The notes under the pieces: model-generated
What the model saw: the letters and a program-made list of their open reading frames with translations, nothing else
Database searches by the model: none
What the model was told of the DNA's origin: nothing
NCBI GenBank assembly: GCA_003564775.1
Contig: PXEI01000268.1
Span: forward strand, 1-16,886
Source: Spirochaetaceae bacterium
Lineage (GTDB): Bacteria; Spirochaetota; Spirochaetia; DSM-27196; SLAA01
DNA length: 16,886 bases
Direction: 5' to 3'
Program-made: the position numbers and the translations under genes
In this document: one piece after another, positions 7,731-14,595 of the stretch
Layout: every line of letters begins with the position of its first letter
Position numbering within the stretch: the first letter of the stretch is position 1

Positions 7731-8939
7731 GTGAACACACAACAGCTCCTTGAGGCGGCCGAGCGGTCGCTCCTTTTTGTTACCGATCGCGAGCCTGCAG
7801 TAATGCAGAGTGGCTCGGGCATGTATCTGGAAGACAGCGCAGGTCGGCGCTACCTGGACTTTGTCGGCGGCTGGGCCGTAACCGGTCTGGGACACTCACC
7901 GGCTGAGCTTGTTGAGGCATTGTCGAGTCAGGCCGCTCAACTGCTCAATGCGAGTCCCGCATACTATAACGTCCCGATGATCGAGTTTGCCTCCGCAATC
8001 ACATCCGAGGCTGGGCTTTCGCGGGTGTTCTTCTGCTCGTCCGGCGCCGAGGCTAACGAGTCGGCAATTAAACTTGCCCGCAAGTACGGCAAGGTCTGCA
8101 AGGGTGGGGCGTACGAAATACTGTGCGCGGAACATGGCTTTCATGGGCGCACCCTTGCTACTATGTCAGCAAGTGGGAAGGAGGCTTTCCGACCGCTCTT
8201 TGAACCTAAAGTACCTGGGTTTCGCCATCTTCCCTTTAACGATGCAACGGCTTTTGAGAGGGCTATTGGTAATGAGACTTGCGCGGTACTGTTGGAACCG
8301 ATACAGGGTGAGGCGGGTGTCTATCCGGCAACTCAGGACTTCATTGAGCGTGTGCGAAGCCGCTGTAACGAGACCGATACTCTTCTCATTTTTGATGAAG
8401 TACAGACAGGTATGGGAAGAACCGGGCGGATGTTCGCGTTTGAGCATTTCGACATCAAGCCCGACATTCTTACTCTCGGCAAGAATATTGGCGGTGGGTT
8501 TCCGTTAGCCGCTATGCTCTGTACCGAGGAGTTAAATCTCTTTGATAAGGGAGAACAAGGTGGAACCTATACCGGGCAACCGCTTGCTATGGCGGTTGGC
8601 CTTGCGGTGCTCAGGACTACCAAGGAACGCGACTTAGTGAAGAACGCCGAGAGGATGGGTGCCGTTCTTCAGCAACGGCTTGGTAAGCTTAGCGCCGAGT
8701 TCGGGCTCACCAAGATTCGAGGCTACGGCTTGTTGATTGCTTTTGATCTGCCGGAACCCAAAGGGCCGGATCTGGTTCATAAATGTTTTGAACGTGGCCT
8801 ATTGCTTAACGCTCCGGCGCCAAACGTAGTTCGGTTGGTACCGCCGCTGATTATTGAGGAATCTCACATCGACGAGATGATTACCGTGTTGACCGAGGTC
8901 ATGCGAGAGCTGGGAGTCGCTGGCACTCCCTCCTCATGA
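7731..8939 (+). CDS. Class III PLP-dependent aminotransferase, acetylornithine aminotransferase (ArgD)-like
   Basis: A 402-residue cytosolic enzyme, the usual size for ArgD and related omega-aminotransferases. It would move an amino group between 2-oxoglutarate/glutamate and an acylated diamine or similar substrate. Visible motifs: FVGGWAVTGLGH (44-55), phosphate-binding SSGAEANE (103-110), FHGRT (137-141), the PLP-ring Asp in FDEVQTGMGR (D222), and the Schiff-base lysine K251 in LGKNIGGGFP. The later loop reads GGTYTGQPLA (277-286) where ArgD commonly has GSTFGGNPLA, so the substrate may differ. The GTG start is the only one that keeps the N-terminal helix. The stop overlaps the hydrolase start (ATGA). 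No other arg biosynthesis gene adjoins it, so I leave the symbol blank. Confidence 0.85.
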   Translation: MNTQQLLEAAERSLLFVTDREPAVMQSGSGMYLEDSAGRRYLDFVGGWAVTGLGHSPAELVEALSSQAAQLLNASPAYYNVPMIEFASAITSEAGLSRVFFCSSGAEANESAIKLARKYGKVCKGGAYEILCAEHGFHGRTLATMSASGKEAFRPLFEPKVPGFRHLPFNDATAFERAIGNETCAVLLEPIQGEAGVYPATQDFIERVRSRCNETDTLLIFDEVQTGMGRTGRMFAFEHFDIKPDILTLGKNIGGGFPLAAMLCTEELNLFDKGEQGGTYTGQPLAMAVGLAVLRTTKERDLVKNAERMGAVLQQRLGKLSAEFGLTKIRGYGLLIAFDLPEPKGPDLVHKCFERGLLLNAPAPNVVRLVPPLIIEESHIDEMITVLTEVMRELGVAGTPSS

Positions 8940-9997
8940 GCGCGTCACAGCAGCCCTTTGCCCAGGCGGCCGCCCGGGCCTCCTCCTCAGGTTTCACTCA
9001 AGAAGTTGCAGAACAGCTGCGAGGTCTGTTGCCCACTCTGGACCAAGCCTGGTCCACGGTGGTGCAGTCGGTTGCCCAGGCCGTTCCACCCTGCGCACAA
9101 GCCTACTACCGCCACTATCTCCTCGGCAGCGCAGCTGAACAGCGTTATCTTGGCGCACTCCAGCTCTCCTCAGAGAGTCACGCCAACCAGCGGGCCGGGT
9201 ACGTGGCGGTGCAGACTTTTGTTCCTGCCCGCCAGAACGCCCCTGACTTGCCAACCGTACTACTGCTCCACGGGTACCTCGACCATCTTGGCCTGAACCG
9301 CTACGTAATTGATGAACTGCTTGAAGCGGGAATTGTTGTTTGCGCAGTTGACCTGCCCGGACACGGTTTGTCCGGAGGAGGACGCGGAACAATAGGCGAG
9401 TTCTCCGAGTATGCAGTTGTGCTGCAGCGCCTTGTTGGTGAGATCCGGGCAGGTCGCGTGCCGGGAGTCAACGCAACAACGAGGCTCTGCGGCCTTGGTC
9501 ACAGTACAGGAGCAACGGCGCTGCTGGAATACTTGGAGCAGGGCGGTGCCGAACTAGAGGCGCTGGTGTTTCTGGCGCCGCTTATTCGCCTGTATGCCTT
9601 TCCGCTTGCCCGGCTTGGTGTCCGGCTGGCTTCTGGAGTGGTCGACGCCCTTCCACGGCGCATATCCGGCAGCAGTTCCAACGAAGAGTACATGCAGTTT
9701 GCACGCGAGCTAGATCCATTGGGCATCTACGAGGCCTCACTCGAGTGGGCAGAGGCTTACCTTTTGTGGGAGGAGCGACGTCGTGACATACGCACATACA
9801 GGCTTCCGTTGCTGCTTGTTCAAGCTGGCCGGGATACAGTAGTCGACGCAGAGTACAATACCGCGTTCCTGCAACGCTTCTTTCCGGAGCTTGAGTTGCT
9901 TCACTATCCGGAAGCCAGGCACAGTATCTTTACCGAGCCACCCTCGAAGCGACCGGGGCTCTATAAGGGAATCCTTCGTTTCCTTGCAGCCCCCTAA
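8936..9997 (+). CDS. Alpha/beta hydrolase, serine aminopeptidase S33 / monoacylglycerol-lipase type
   Basis: A 353-residue serine hydrolase. Residues about 1-85 are a non-catalytic helical N-terminal extension with no signal peptide. The core runs from LLLHGYLDH (109-117, oxyanion region) through VDLPGHGLSGG (138-148) to the nucleophile elbow GLGHSTG with Ser190. The acid is Asp300 in AGRDTVV and the base His329 in EARHSIF, which completes the triad in canonical order. A lid-like segment spans roughly 220-285. PGHGLS and GHSTG are typical of the Hydrolase_4 (lysophospholipase/monoglyceride lipase) group, which cleaves acyl esters, but the substrate is not readable. The 4-base overlap with the aminotransferase suggests translational coupling and perhaps a shared pathway. 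Confidence 0.87.
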   Translation: MSASQQPFAQAAARASSSGFTQEVAEQLRGLLPTLDQAWSTVVQSVAQAVPPCAQAYYRHYLLGSAAEQRYLGALQLSSESHANQRAGYVAVQTFVPARQNAPDLPTVLLLHGYLDHLGLNRYVIDELLEAGIVVCAVDLPGHGLSGGGRGTIGEFSEYAVVLQRLVGEIRAGRVPGVNATTRLCGLGHSTGATALLEYLEQGGAELEALVFLAPLIRLYAFPLARLGVRLASGVVDALPRRISGSSSNEEYMQFARELDPLGIYEASLEWAEAYLLWEERRRDIRTYRLPLLLVQAGRDTVVDAEYNTAFLQRFFPELELLHYPEARHSIFTEPPSKRPGLYKGILRFLAAP

Positions 9998-10035
9998 GTC
10001 ACGTCCTCCTGGTGCGGGTGTCCAATGACTTTTTT
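9996..10035 (+). terminator. Possible weak terminator after the hydrolase gene
   Basis: AAGTCA (9996-10001, overlapping the stop codon) can pair with TGACTT (10026-10031), and the stretch ends in six Ts (10030-10035). The stem is AT-rich with a 24-base loop, so it is a weak candidate. Confidence 0.25.
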
Positions 10036-10062
10036 GAGTTGCGCCGGTGCCCATTGTACAGT
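10034..10062 (+). promoter_or_regulatory. Sigma-70-like promoter for the small GNAT gene
   Basis: TTGAGT (10034-10039), a 17-base spacer and TACAGT (10057-10062). Initiation near 10069 leaves about five bases before the ATG at 10074, with no Shine-Dalgarno in view. Confidence 0.6.
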
Positions 10063-10073
10063 AGTCTGGTGCC

Positions 10074-10343
10074 ATGGAAATTGAACACCGACCTGACTTC
10101 AAGAGATTTGTGATTCAGATCAATGAGGACATTGCAGAGCTTCGTTACCACAAGAAGAAAAACGTGATGTACTTTACCCACACTCACGTTCCTAAGGAAC
10201 TCCGTGGACAGGGCATTGCGGGAAAACTGGCTAAGCATGGGCTTGAGTACGCGCGTGAGAACGGTCTCAAAGTAGAAGCTTCCTGCTCCTACATAACAGG
10301 TTTTCTCGAGAAACACCCGGAGTATCAGGACCTGCGGGCTTAA
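10074..10343 (+). CDS. Single-domain GNAT N-acetyltransferase (YjdJ/COG2388-type)
   Basis: An 89-residue minimal acetyltransferase fold. The strand pair ending in VMYFTHTHVPKELRGQGIAG carries the acetyl-CoA pyrophosphate loop RGQGIAG (44-50). A helix (51-64) follows, and the C-terminal block VEASCSYITGFLEKHPEY is typical of this small family, which usually has 90-100 residues. The substrate is unknown; the family lacks the N-terminal helices of full-size GNATs. It has its own promoter. Its stop TAA shares the palindrome TTAA with the stop of the convergent Fe-S gene, so the two coding ends overlap by four bases and leave no room for a separate terminator. Confidence 0.85.
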   Translation: MEIEHRPDFKRFVIQINEDIAELRYHKKKNVMYFTHTHVPKELRGQGIAGKLAKHGLEYARENGLKVEASCSYITGFLEKHPEYQDLRA

Positions 10344-11533
10344 GCTGAGTACCTGCCGAACACTTTGTTGATGAGAACTTGAAGCACAAGCCGTAGCTTG
10401 CGAGTGGTGTTTGGCCGCTCTTGGGCAATCTCCTGATGTAGTTCCTCGCTTGTGCTCGGCGGAACGACCTCGACGGCTCGTGGTACAAGCCGAACTGCTG
10501 CTATCGGACATACAACGGTACATACTCCGCACCCAATACATCGTTCCTGCGCAATATCCACCAAGCTCAACTTGTCACGCGTGGACTGAAACCGCATGGC
10601 GTCCATGGGACAGGAGCTCACGCATACCCCGCATGCAACGCATGCATCGGCTATCAGTTCTGCCTGGTAGTTTGTGGCTGTGTGTTCAACTGGGCGAGGC
10701 ACCGCTTTCAGCATGGCAAGTAACCCGCAGCAGTCACTGCAACAGGCGCAGATGAAGTGCGGATGAAGCTCGTTCGATGTCTGTAATACCAGCCCCTCCC
10801 CAAGGCTTTGGTGCGCGCACTCAAGAGCCTCGGCTACCGTGAGCGACCGGCCCCAGCCTTCTCGCACCGCGGTATCGGCAAAGTCGTTGAGGGCCAGGCA
10901 TAGCTCTCTGCGCTCGGTGTGGCGACAGGGCTTGCCGTTCATGTCTGCGGTTATACGACAGACGCACCGCGCAACCGCAATGTGACCCTCAGCCGCACGT
11001 ATGAGTTGTTCGAACTCGTCATAAGCAGCAATTTTGTTGGTCTGGGGTAGGGCTTGATCTACCGGAATAATTCGGGTTTGCGGTTTGGCTGTGGTCAGGT
11101 ACTCAAACGCGAAGCCCTGCTTCATGTAGTCGGTGCTGTCCTTTACGAACTCGGGTGTTAACCTTTCAGACTGAAACTCAAACATTCCCACGATAAACGG
11201 TAGCAGTGCGAAGGTGTCTTCGCCGGTGGTGCGGCGCAGGATAGCCCCGTTGCCTGCCATTGTCCGGAGCCGTGACTCAATCCCGGTGGCAGACTCACTG
11301 TGGTCAGGAGGCAGTCGAGATGCGATCTCGACGGCGGTTCGCGGATGGTGATCCATGGCCAGAGCCAGCCGTGCTTCTTCCGGAGAGAAAAGACGGCGCA
11401 GTATGCGGAGCTCGGCCCCCAGGATGGTGCGTGGGAAGGCCACCGGAAGGCTGTTCAGGTGCTTGCGAAGTTTTCTATAGCTCTGATTGTCGGCGCGGCT
11501 TTCTCTGCTCCTTGGCGGGAGATGCTTAGCCAT
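10340..11533 (-). CDS. Winged-helix/ferredoxin protein with two [4Fe-4S] motifs and extra cysteine clusters
   Basis: A 397-residue cytosolic protein. Residues about 45-115 resemble a winged-helix module (EEARLALAMDHHP, TAVEIASRL, then MAGNGAILRR and LLPFIVGMFE). Cysteines follow in CVCR (190, 192), C203 and C212, then a dense CACCSDCC (262-269). Two ferredoxin motifs come last: C298/C301/C304/C308 and C332/C335/C338/C342, each CxxCxxCxxxC followed by P. This matches a widespread but little-studied family of 4Fe-4S proteins; electron transfer or redox sensing is inferred. I chose the ATG at 11533, which overlaps the flavoprotein stop by 8 bases. The frame stays open to 11716, but that stretch lies inside the flavoprotein gene and looks like shadow. 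Confidence 0.85.
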   Translation of the reverse strand: MAKHLPPRSRESRADNQSYRKLRKHLNSLPVAFPRTILGAELRILRRLFSPEEARLALAMDHHPRTAVEIASRLPPDHSESATGIESRLRTMAGNGAILRRTTGEDTFALLPFIVGMFEFQSERLTPEFVKDSTDYMKQGFAFEYLTTAKPQTRIIPVDQALPQTNKIAAYDEFEQLIRAAEGHIAVARCVCRITADMNGKPCRHTERRELCLALNDFADTAVREGWGRSLTVAEALECAHQSLGEGLVLQTSNELHPHFICACCSDCCGLLAMLKAVPRPVEHTATNYQAELIADACVACGVCVSSCPMDAMRFQSTRDKLSLVDIAQERCIGCGVCTVVCPIAAVRLVPRAVEVVPPSTSEELHQEIAQERPNTTRKLRLVLQVLINKVFGRYSA

Positions 11534-12839
11534 GTGCTGCGCTCGCTGCATCTGCCGCTGCGAGTCCGGCGACATAGCCTGTTGCCCAGCAGATCTGGAG
11601 GCTGTATCCACCCGATGGACGGTTGATGTTGAGCATGTCGCCGCACACAAAAAGGCCGCGCACTCGTTTAGACTCCATGCTGCGGAAATCGACCTCGACC
11701 GTAGGCACCCCTCCACTGGAAACCACGGCCCAGTCCTCGGACTGAAGTTCGCGGTAGGTCAGGCGGAACTCCTGCATAAGTATGACAATCCGCTTTCGGA
11801 GTTGTTTGGGCACCTCACTCGCTGTAATCTCGGTGTTATTGGTGTTCGCGGTGTTTGGCGAGGGTGGGCCAAGCGCCTCTACCAATATGCGACGGGCGAG
11901 TCGTGGAGGAAGCATGGTCTCAAGTATAGTCCGGAGTTGGCGCCTGGGGTAAGCACCCAGCTCATCCTGAAGCCGCCGATCGAGCAAGCCTCCGTCAAGA
12001 CCCGGGAAGAAGTTAAGGCAGATGGTCGGTGCAGCAGCCCCCTGCTTTCGAGCTTCGGCTGCCACTTGTGACATCCGGGTGGCAAGATTCAAAATACCCG
12101 GGCCACTGAGCCCAAAATGGGTAAACAGTACCTTGCCGTCTGTTTTGAGTATGGTCTTTTCCCCGAGTCGCAGCGAGATCCGCACCTCGCCAAAGGCAAG
12201 GCCCTGCAACTCAGTTACCCAGTCTTCTTCAACGACTACCGGCACCAACGAGGGCTCCGGCCGTACAATACTGTGCCCGACCTGTTCAAGCCAGGAAAAA
12301 CCGTCACCGGTGGAACCTGTATCCGGCCGGGCCAAGCCCCCGGTCGCAACCACAATGCTCCTTGCATCGATATCGTGGTTATCCAGGTGTACTCCCTGTA
12401 CCCGCAATGAGTTGTACCGGAGCCCTTTCACAGTTACGCGGGTCAGGAGCCTTACATTGCTGTTTTCTATGTAGTCCAGGAGAACTTGAAGTACCGAGTT
12501 GCTTTTATCGCTCCGGGGAAAAGCGCGGTTGTTGTCCTCAATTTTGTAAGGCATGCCGCGAGAAGCGAAAAACTCAAGCACCTGGGTTGGCCCCATGCGG
12601 GCAAATGGGCTAAACAGGGCCTTTCCCTCAGCGTCGTAACGGGAAATGAGACGGTGCATGTCGGACTCGGCGTTGGTGAAGTTGCAGCGACCGCCGCCGC
12701 TTATCAGGAGCTTGCGCCCGGGCTCGCGGTTCTTCTCAAGCAGCAACACCCGTGCGCCAGCCGCCCCAGCAGCCCCGGCCGCCATGAGACCGGCCGGGCC
12801 AGCGCCGATCACTACGACATCGTACAGTTCAGAACTCAT
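11526..12839 (-). CDS. HI0933/YhiN-family FAD-dependent flavoprotein (putative oxidoreductase)
   Basis: A 437-residue flavoprotein, a little longer than the usual ~400. The Rossmann FAD site is VVVIGAGPAGLMAAGAAGA (8-26). Family signatures are GRKLLISGGGRCNFTN (41-56), ATGGLARPDTGSTGDG (165-180), LFTHFGLSGPGIL (238-250), SSGGVPTVEVDF (374-385) and the C-terminal FAD-contact stretch VCGDMLNINRPSGGYSLQ (398-415). The catalytic function of this family is not settled. I chose Met at 12839 because the homologous region starts there. An in-frame ATG at 12917 adds 26 Arg/Pro-rich residues and sits where a -10 box would give a leaderless transcript, so it cannot be excluded. It is first in an operon with the Fe-S protein. 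Confidence 0.88.
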   Translation of the reverse strand: MSSELYDVVVIGAGPAGLMAAGAAGAAGARVLLLEKNREPGRKLLISGGGRCNFTNAESDMHRLISRYDAEGKALFSPFARMGPTQVLEFFASRGMPYKIEDNNRAFPRSDKSNSVLQVLLDYIENSNVRLLTRVTVKGLRYNSLRVQGVHLDNHDIDARSIVVATGGLARPDTGSTGDGFSWLEQVGHSIVRPEPSLVPVVVEEDWVTELQGLAFGEVRISLRLGEKTILKTDGKVLFTHFGLSGPGILNLATRMSQVAAEARKQGAAAPTICLNFFPGLDGGLLDRRLQDELGAYPRRQLRTILETMLPPRLARRILVEALGPPSPNTANTNNTEITASEVPKQLRKRIVILMQEFRLTYRELQSEDWAVVSSGGVPTVEVDFRSMESKRVRGLFVCGDMLNINRPSGGYSLQICWATGYVAGLAAADAASAAHG

Positions 12840-12922
12840 TGCAGGATGTGTACCGCGAGGAAGGGGCACTGTCAATGCCCGAGCTTTTGCCGGAGAAAGG
12901 TATGTATTGTGCCGCATCTTGA

Positions 12923-12930
12923 ACTATAAT
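12923..12930. promoter_or_regulatory. Overlapping divergent -10 elements between flavoprotein and PPC-protein genes
   Basis: ACTATAAT reads TATAAT (12925-12930) on the plus strand and TATAGT (12928-12923) on the minus strand. The two hexamers share four bases. Good -35 boxes are not visible on either side. The plus-strand start would fall near 12937, giving a 26-base leader that contains the Shine-Dalgarno. Confidence 0.45.
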
Positions 12931-12948
12931 CTCAGTGGCTGGATAGAG

Positions 12949-12954
12949 AAGGAG
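12949..12954 (+). promoter_or_regulatory. Strong Shine-Dalgarno of the PPC-repeat protein gene
   Basis: AAGGAG lies eight bases before the ATG at 12963 and fixes that start. It contrasts with the start regions of several neighbouring genes that have no such site. Confidence 0.75.
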
Positions 12955-12962
12955 CTAACAAG

Positions 12963-14306
12963 ATGAAGAAGCGAGTCGTAGTGGTATTGTGTTTCATTGC
13001 CTTGGCAGTTGGCACGGTAAACGCAAGCGAGCGTTTGCTCTGGAGCAGTGCTACCCTTGGGCAGGGCGTCCAGGAGTCAAGTTACCAGCTTGCAGTTCCG
13101 GCAGCCGGTCTTCTTAGCATAGAGGCTGTGAGTTTGAGCTTTTCACCTCGACTGCTTTTGGTCGGGCCGGACGGGAGGTCGGTTCAAGGCGAGTACAGTC
13201 CCAGATCGGCAGCTTTGAGTTCATATGTTGTGGAGCCTGGTCGTTACACCTTGACGATCTCGGCACCGCTTGGTTTCCCAGGCGGTGGTGAGCGGCCTGA
13301 GGGACATGGGTACTACCTTCTGGTGGCAGATATAGTTGCACCGTCGGCTGCCTTGCAGGACGGCCAGCCGCAGAACGCACATTTGAGCGACACGGCTCCT
13401 CTTTTCCGTTCCGAAACCTACGTGAACTGGTATCAGTACCTGCTGCCAGAGTCAGGCCGGGCTTTTTTGCAACTTCAGAGTCGCGATTTTGACACGGTAT
13501 TGGTGGCATTTTACCCAGATGGAACTCAGGACTACAACGACGACTATGGCGACAGTACCGATTCCGGGCTTCGTGTACAGGGAGAACCCGGAACCCAGGT
13601 CCTTATAGGAGCAACCAGCTTTAGCGCCGGTAGTACCGGTGCCTATGCCTTGACGGCCCAAGAGCTCACCGCGCCAGCGGGGATAGGGTTGTACCAACCC
13701 GAGATGTTTCTGGAAAAACCAGGTGAGTATGGGTTTGAACTTGGCGGCACCGAGCATAGCTTCCGGGTTCGCCTGGCAGCTGGTGAGAGGCTGGAAGTAC
13801 TCATGGAGTCAGACGACTTTGACAGTTATCTTGAACTCTACGGACCGGACGGAAACTACTGGAGCGACGACGATAGTGGAGGCAATCTTAACGCCTTGTT
13901 AACCATGACGGCTCCAGTTGAGGGGGTTTACGAGCTCAAGGCTCGCAGTTTTGGGCTTGGGGACGTGCTTGGGGTCTATACGCTGACACTCGCCGAGCCG
14001 CCGCTCTTGATCTCAGTATTTCGTGCAAACGGAGCATTTAATGGTGAACCGGTGCGCTTTGGAGTGCCTCTTGTGGAAGGGGGCACCTACACACTTGAGG
14101 TCGGGTCCTCGGCTATTGACACCGTTCTGACACTCTACGGCCCAGATGGAGAGTATATCGCCGAGGACGACGACGGGGGTGAAGGGACCGACTCCCGTCT
14201 GCGATTCTCACCCTCACACTCAGGCACCTACAACCTGGAGGTGCGGGGCTACTCTACCAGCAACCATGGATCCTTTGTTGTGCAGGTGTACGAACACCAA
14301 CAGTAA
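12963..14306 (+). CDS. Secreted protein of four tandem PPC-like (bacterial pre-peptidase C-terminal) domains
   Basis: 447 residues. A signal peptide (basic KKR, hydrophobic 5-17, cleavage after about residue 21, VNA) sends it to the periplasm or outside. The rest is four beta-sandwich units, about 24-125, 135-232, 245-343 and 348-443. Units 2-4 share a core: DFDTVLVAFYPDG (175-187), DFDSYLELYGPDG (285-297) and AIDTVLTLYGPDG (384-396). An acidic turn follows (DDYGDSTDS, DDDSGG, EDDDGGEGTDS), then a GxY strand such as SGTYNLEVRGY. Unit 1 keeps only LLLVGPDG and PGRYTLTI. This is the pattern of PPC domains, normally appended to secreted proteases, but here no catalytic domain is present. The acidic turns suggest Ca2+ binding (inference). 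The role is unknown, perhaps binding or surface structure. Confidence 0.82.
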   Translation: MKKRVVVVLCFIALAVGTVNASERLLWSSATLGQGVQESSYQLAVPAAGLLSIEAVSLSFSPRLLLVGPDGRSVQGEYSPRSAALSSYVVEPGRYTLTISAPLGFPGGGERPEGHGYYLLVADIVAPSAALQDGQPQNAHLSDTAPLFRSETYVNWYQYLLPESGRAFLQLQSRDFDTVLVAFYPDGTQDYNDDYGDSTDSGLRVQGEPGTQVLIGATSFSAGSTGAYALTAQELTAPAGIGLYQPEMFLEKPGEYGFELGGTEHSFRVRLAAGERLEVLMESDDFDSYLELYGPDGNYWSDDDSGGNLNALLTMTAPVEGVYELKARSFGLGDVLGVYTLTLAEPPLLISVFRANGAFNGEPVRFGVPLVEGGTYTLEVGSSAIDTVLTLYGPDGEYIAEDDDGGEGTDSRLRFSPSHSGTYNLEVRGYSTSNHGSFVVQVYEHQQ

Positions 14307-14321
14307 TCTTGGGTTCGTGCT

Positions 14322-14354
14322 GCGGTTGCGTGAGCGTACGCCCTATGCAACCGC
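14322..14354. terminator. Hairpin between convergent genes, possible two-way terminator
   Basis: GCGGTTGC (14322-14329) pairs perfectly with GCAACCGC (14347-14354) around a 17-base loop that contains the palindrome GCGTACGC. It lies in the 62-base gap between the PPC-protein stop and the LapA-protein stop. No T-run follows on either strand, so termination by this hairpin alone is uncertain. Confidence 0.4.
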
Positions 14355-14368
14355 TGTGGAGGAAGAAG

Positions 14369-14578
14369 CTACCTTTTGTGCCGTGTCCGACCAACAAGCA
14401 GTGAGGTTAGAATTCCTACTACAAAACCACCAACGGCTGTTAGGAACAACAGAAGTATTGCGGGAATCTCTGCCACCATCCAGAGAAACCGCGCCTCTAT
14501 AGGCGCGGTGTTCTGGGCAACTATCATCACGAGGGCAAAGCTCAGCAAGAGAACAATGACGAGTTTGACCTTTCTCAT
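14369..14578 (-). CDS. LapA-domain (DUF1049) small inner-membrane protein
   Basis: 69 residues with two hydrophobic helices, about 5-21 (KLVIVLLLSFALVMIVA) and 38-62 (IPAILLLFLTAVGGFVVGILTSLLV). They are joined by the short QNTAPIEARFLWMVAE segment and followed by a basic tail GRTRHKR. QNT...V.F......P..LLLF...GF..G is the LapA/DUF1049 pattern; E. coli LapA takes part in LPS assembly, but many homologues are uncharacterised. The ATG at 14578 is chosen because CGGAGG (14588-14593) sits nine bases upstream. A TTG at 14587 abuts that site and is unlikely. It lies 17 bases after the ygeW stop, so it is probably co-transcribed with it. Confidence 0.82.
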   Translation of the reverse strand: MRKVKLVIVLLLSFALVMIVAQNTAPIEARFLWMVAEIPAILLLFLTAVGGFVVGILTSLLVGRTRHKR

Positions 14579-14595
14579 AGCCAGCAACCTCCGTT

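Noticed and set aside
11534..11716. N-terminal extension of the Fe-S protein
   Set aside because: The open frame lies inside the flavoprotein's conserved C-terminus and encodes no recognisable domain. An 8-base overlap with start at 11533 is more plausible.
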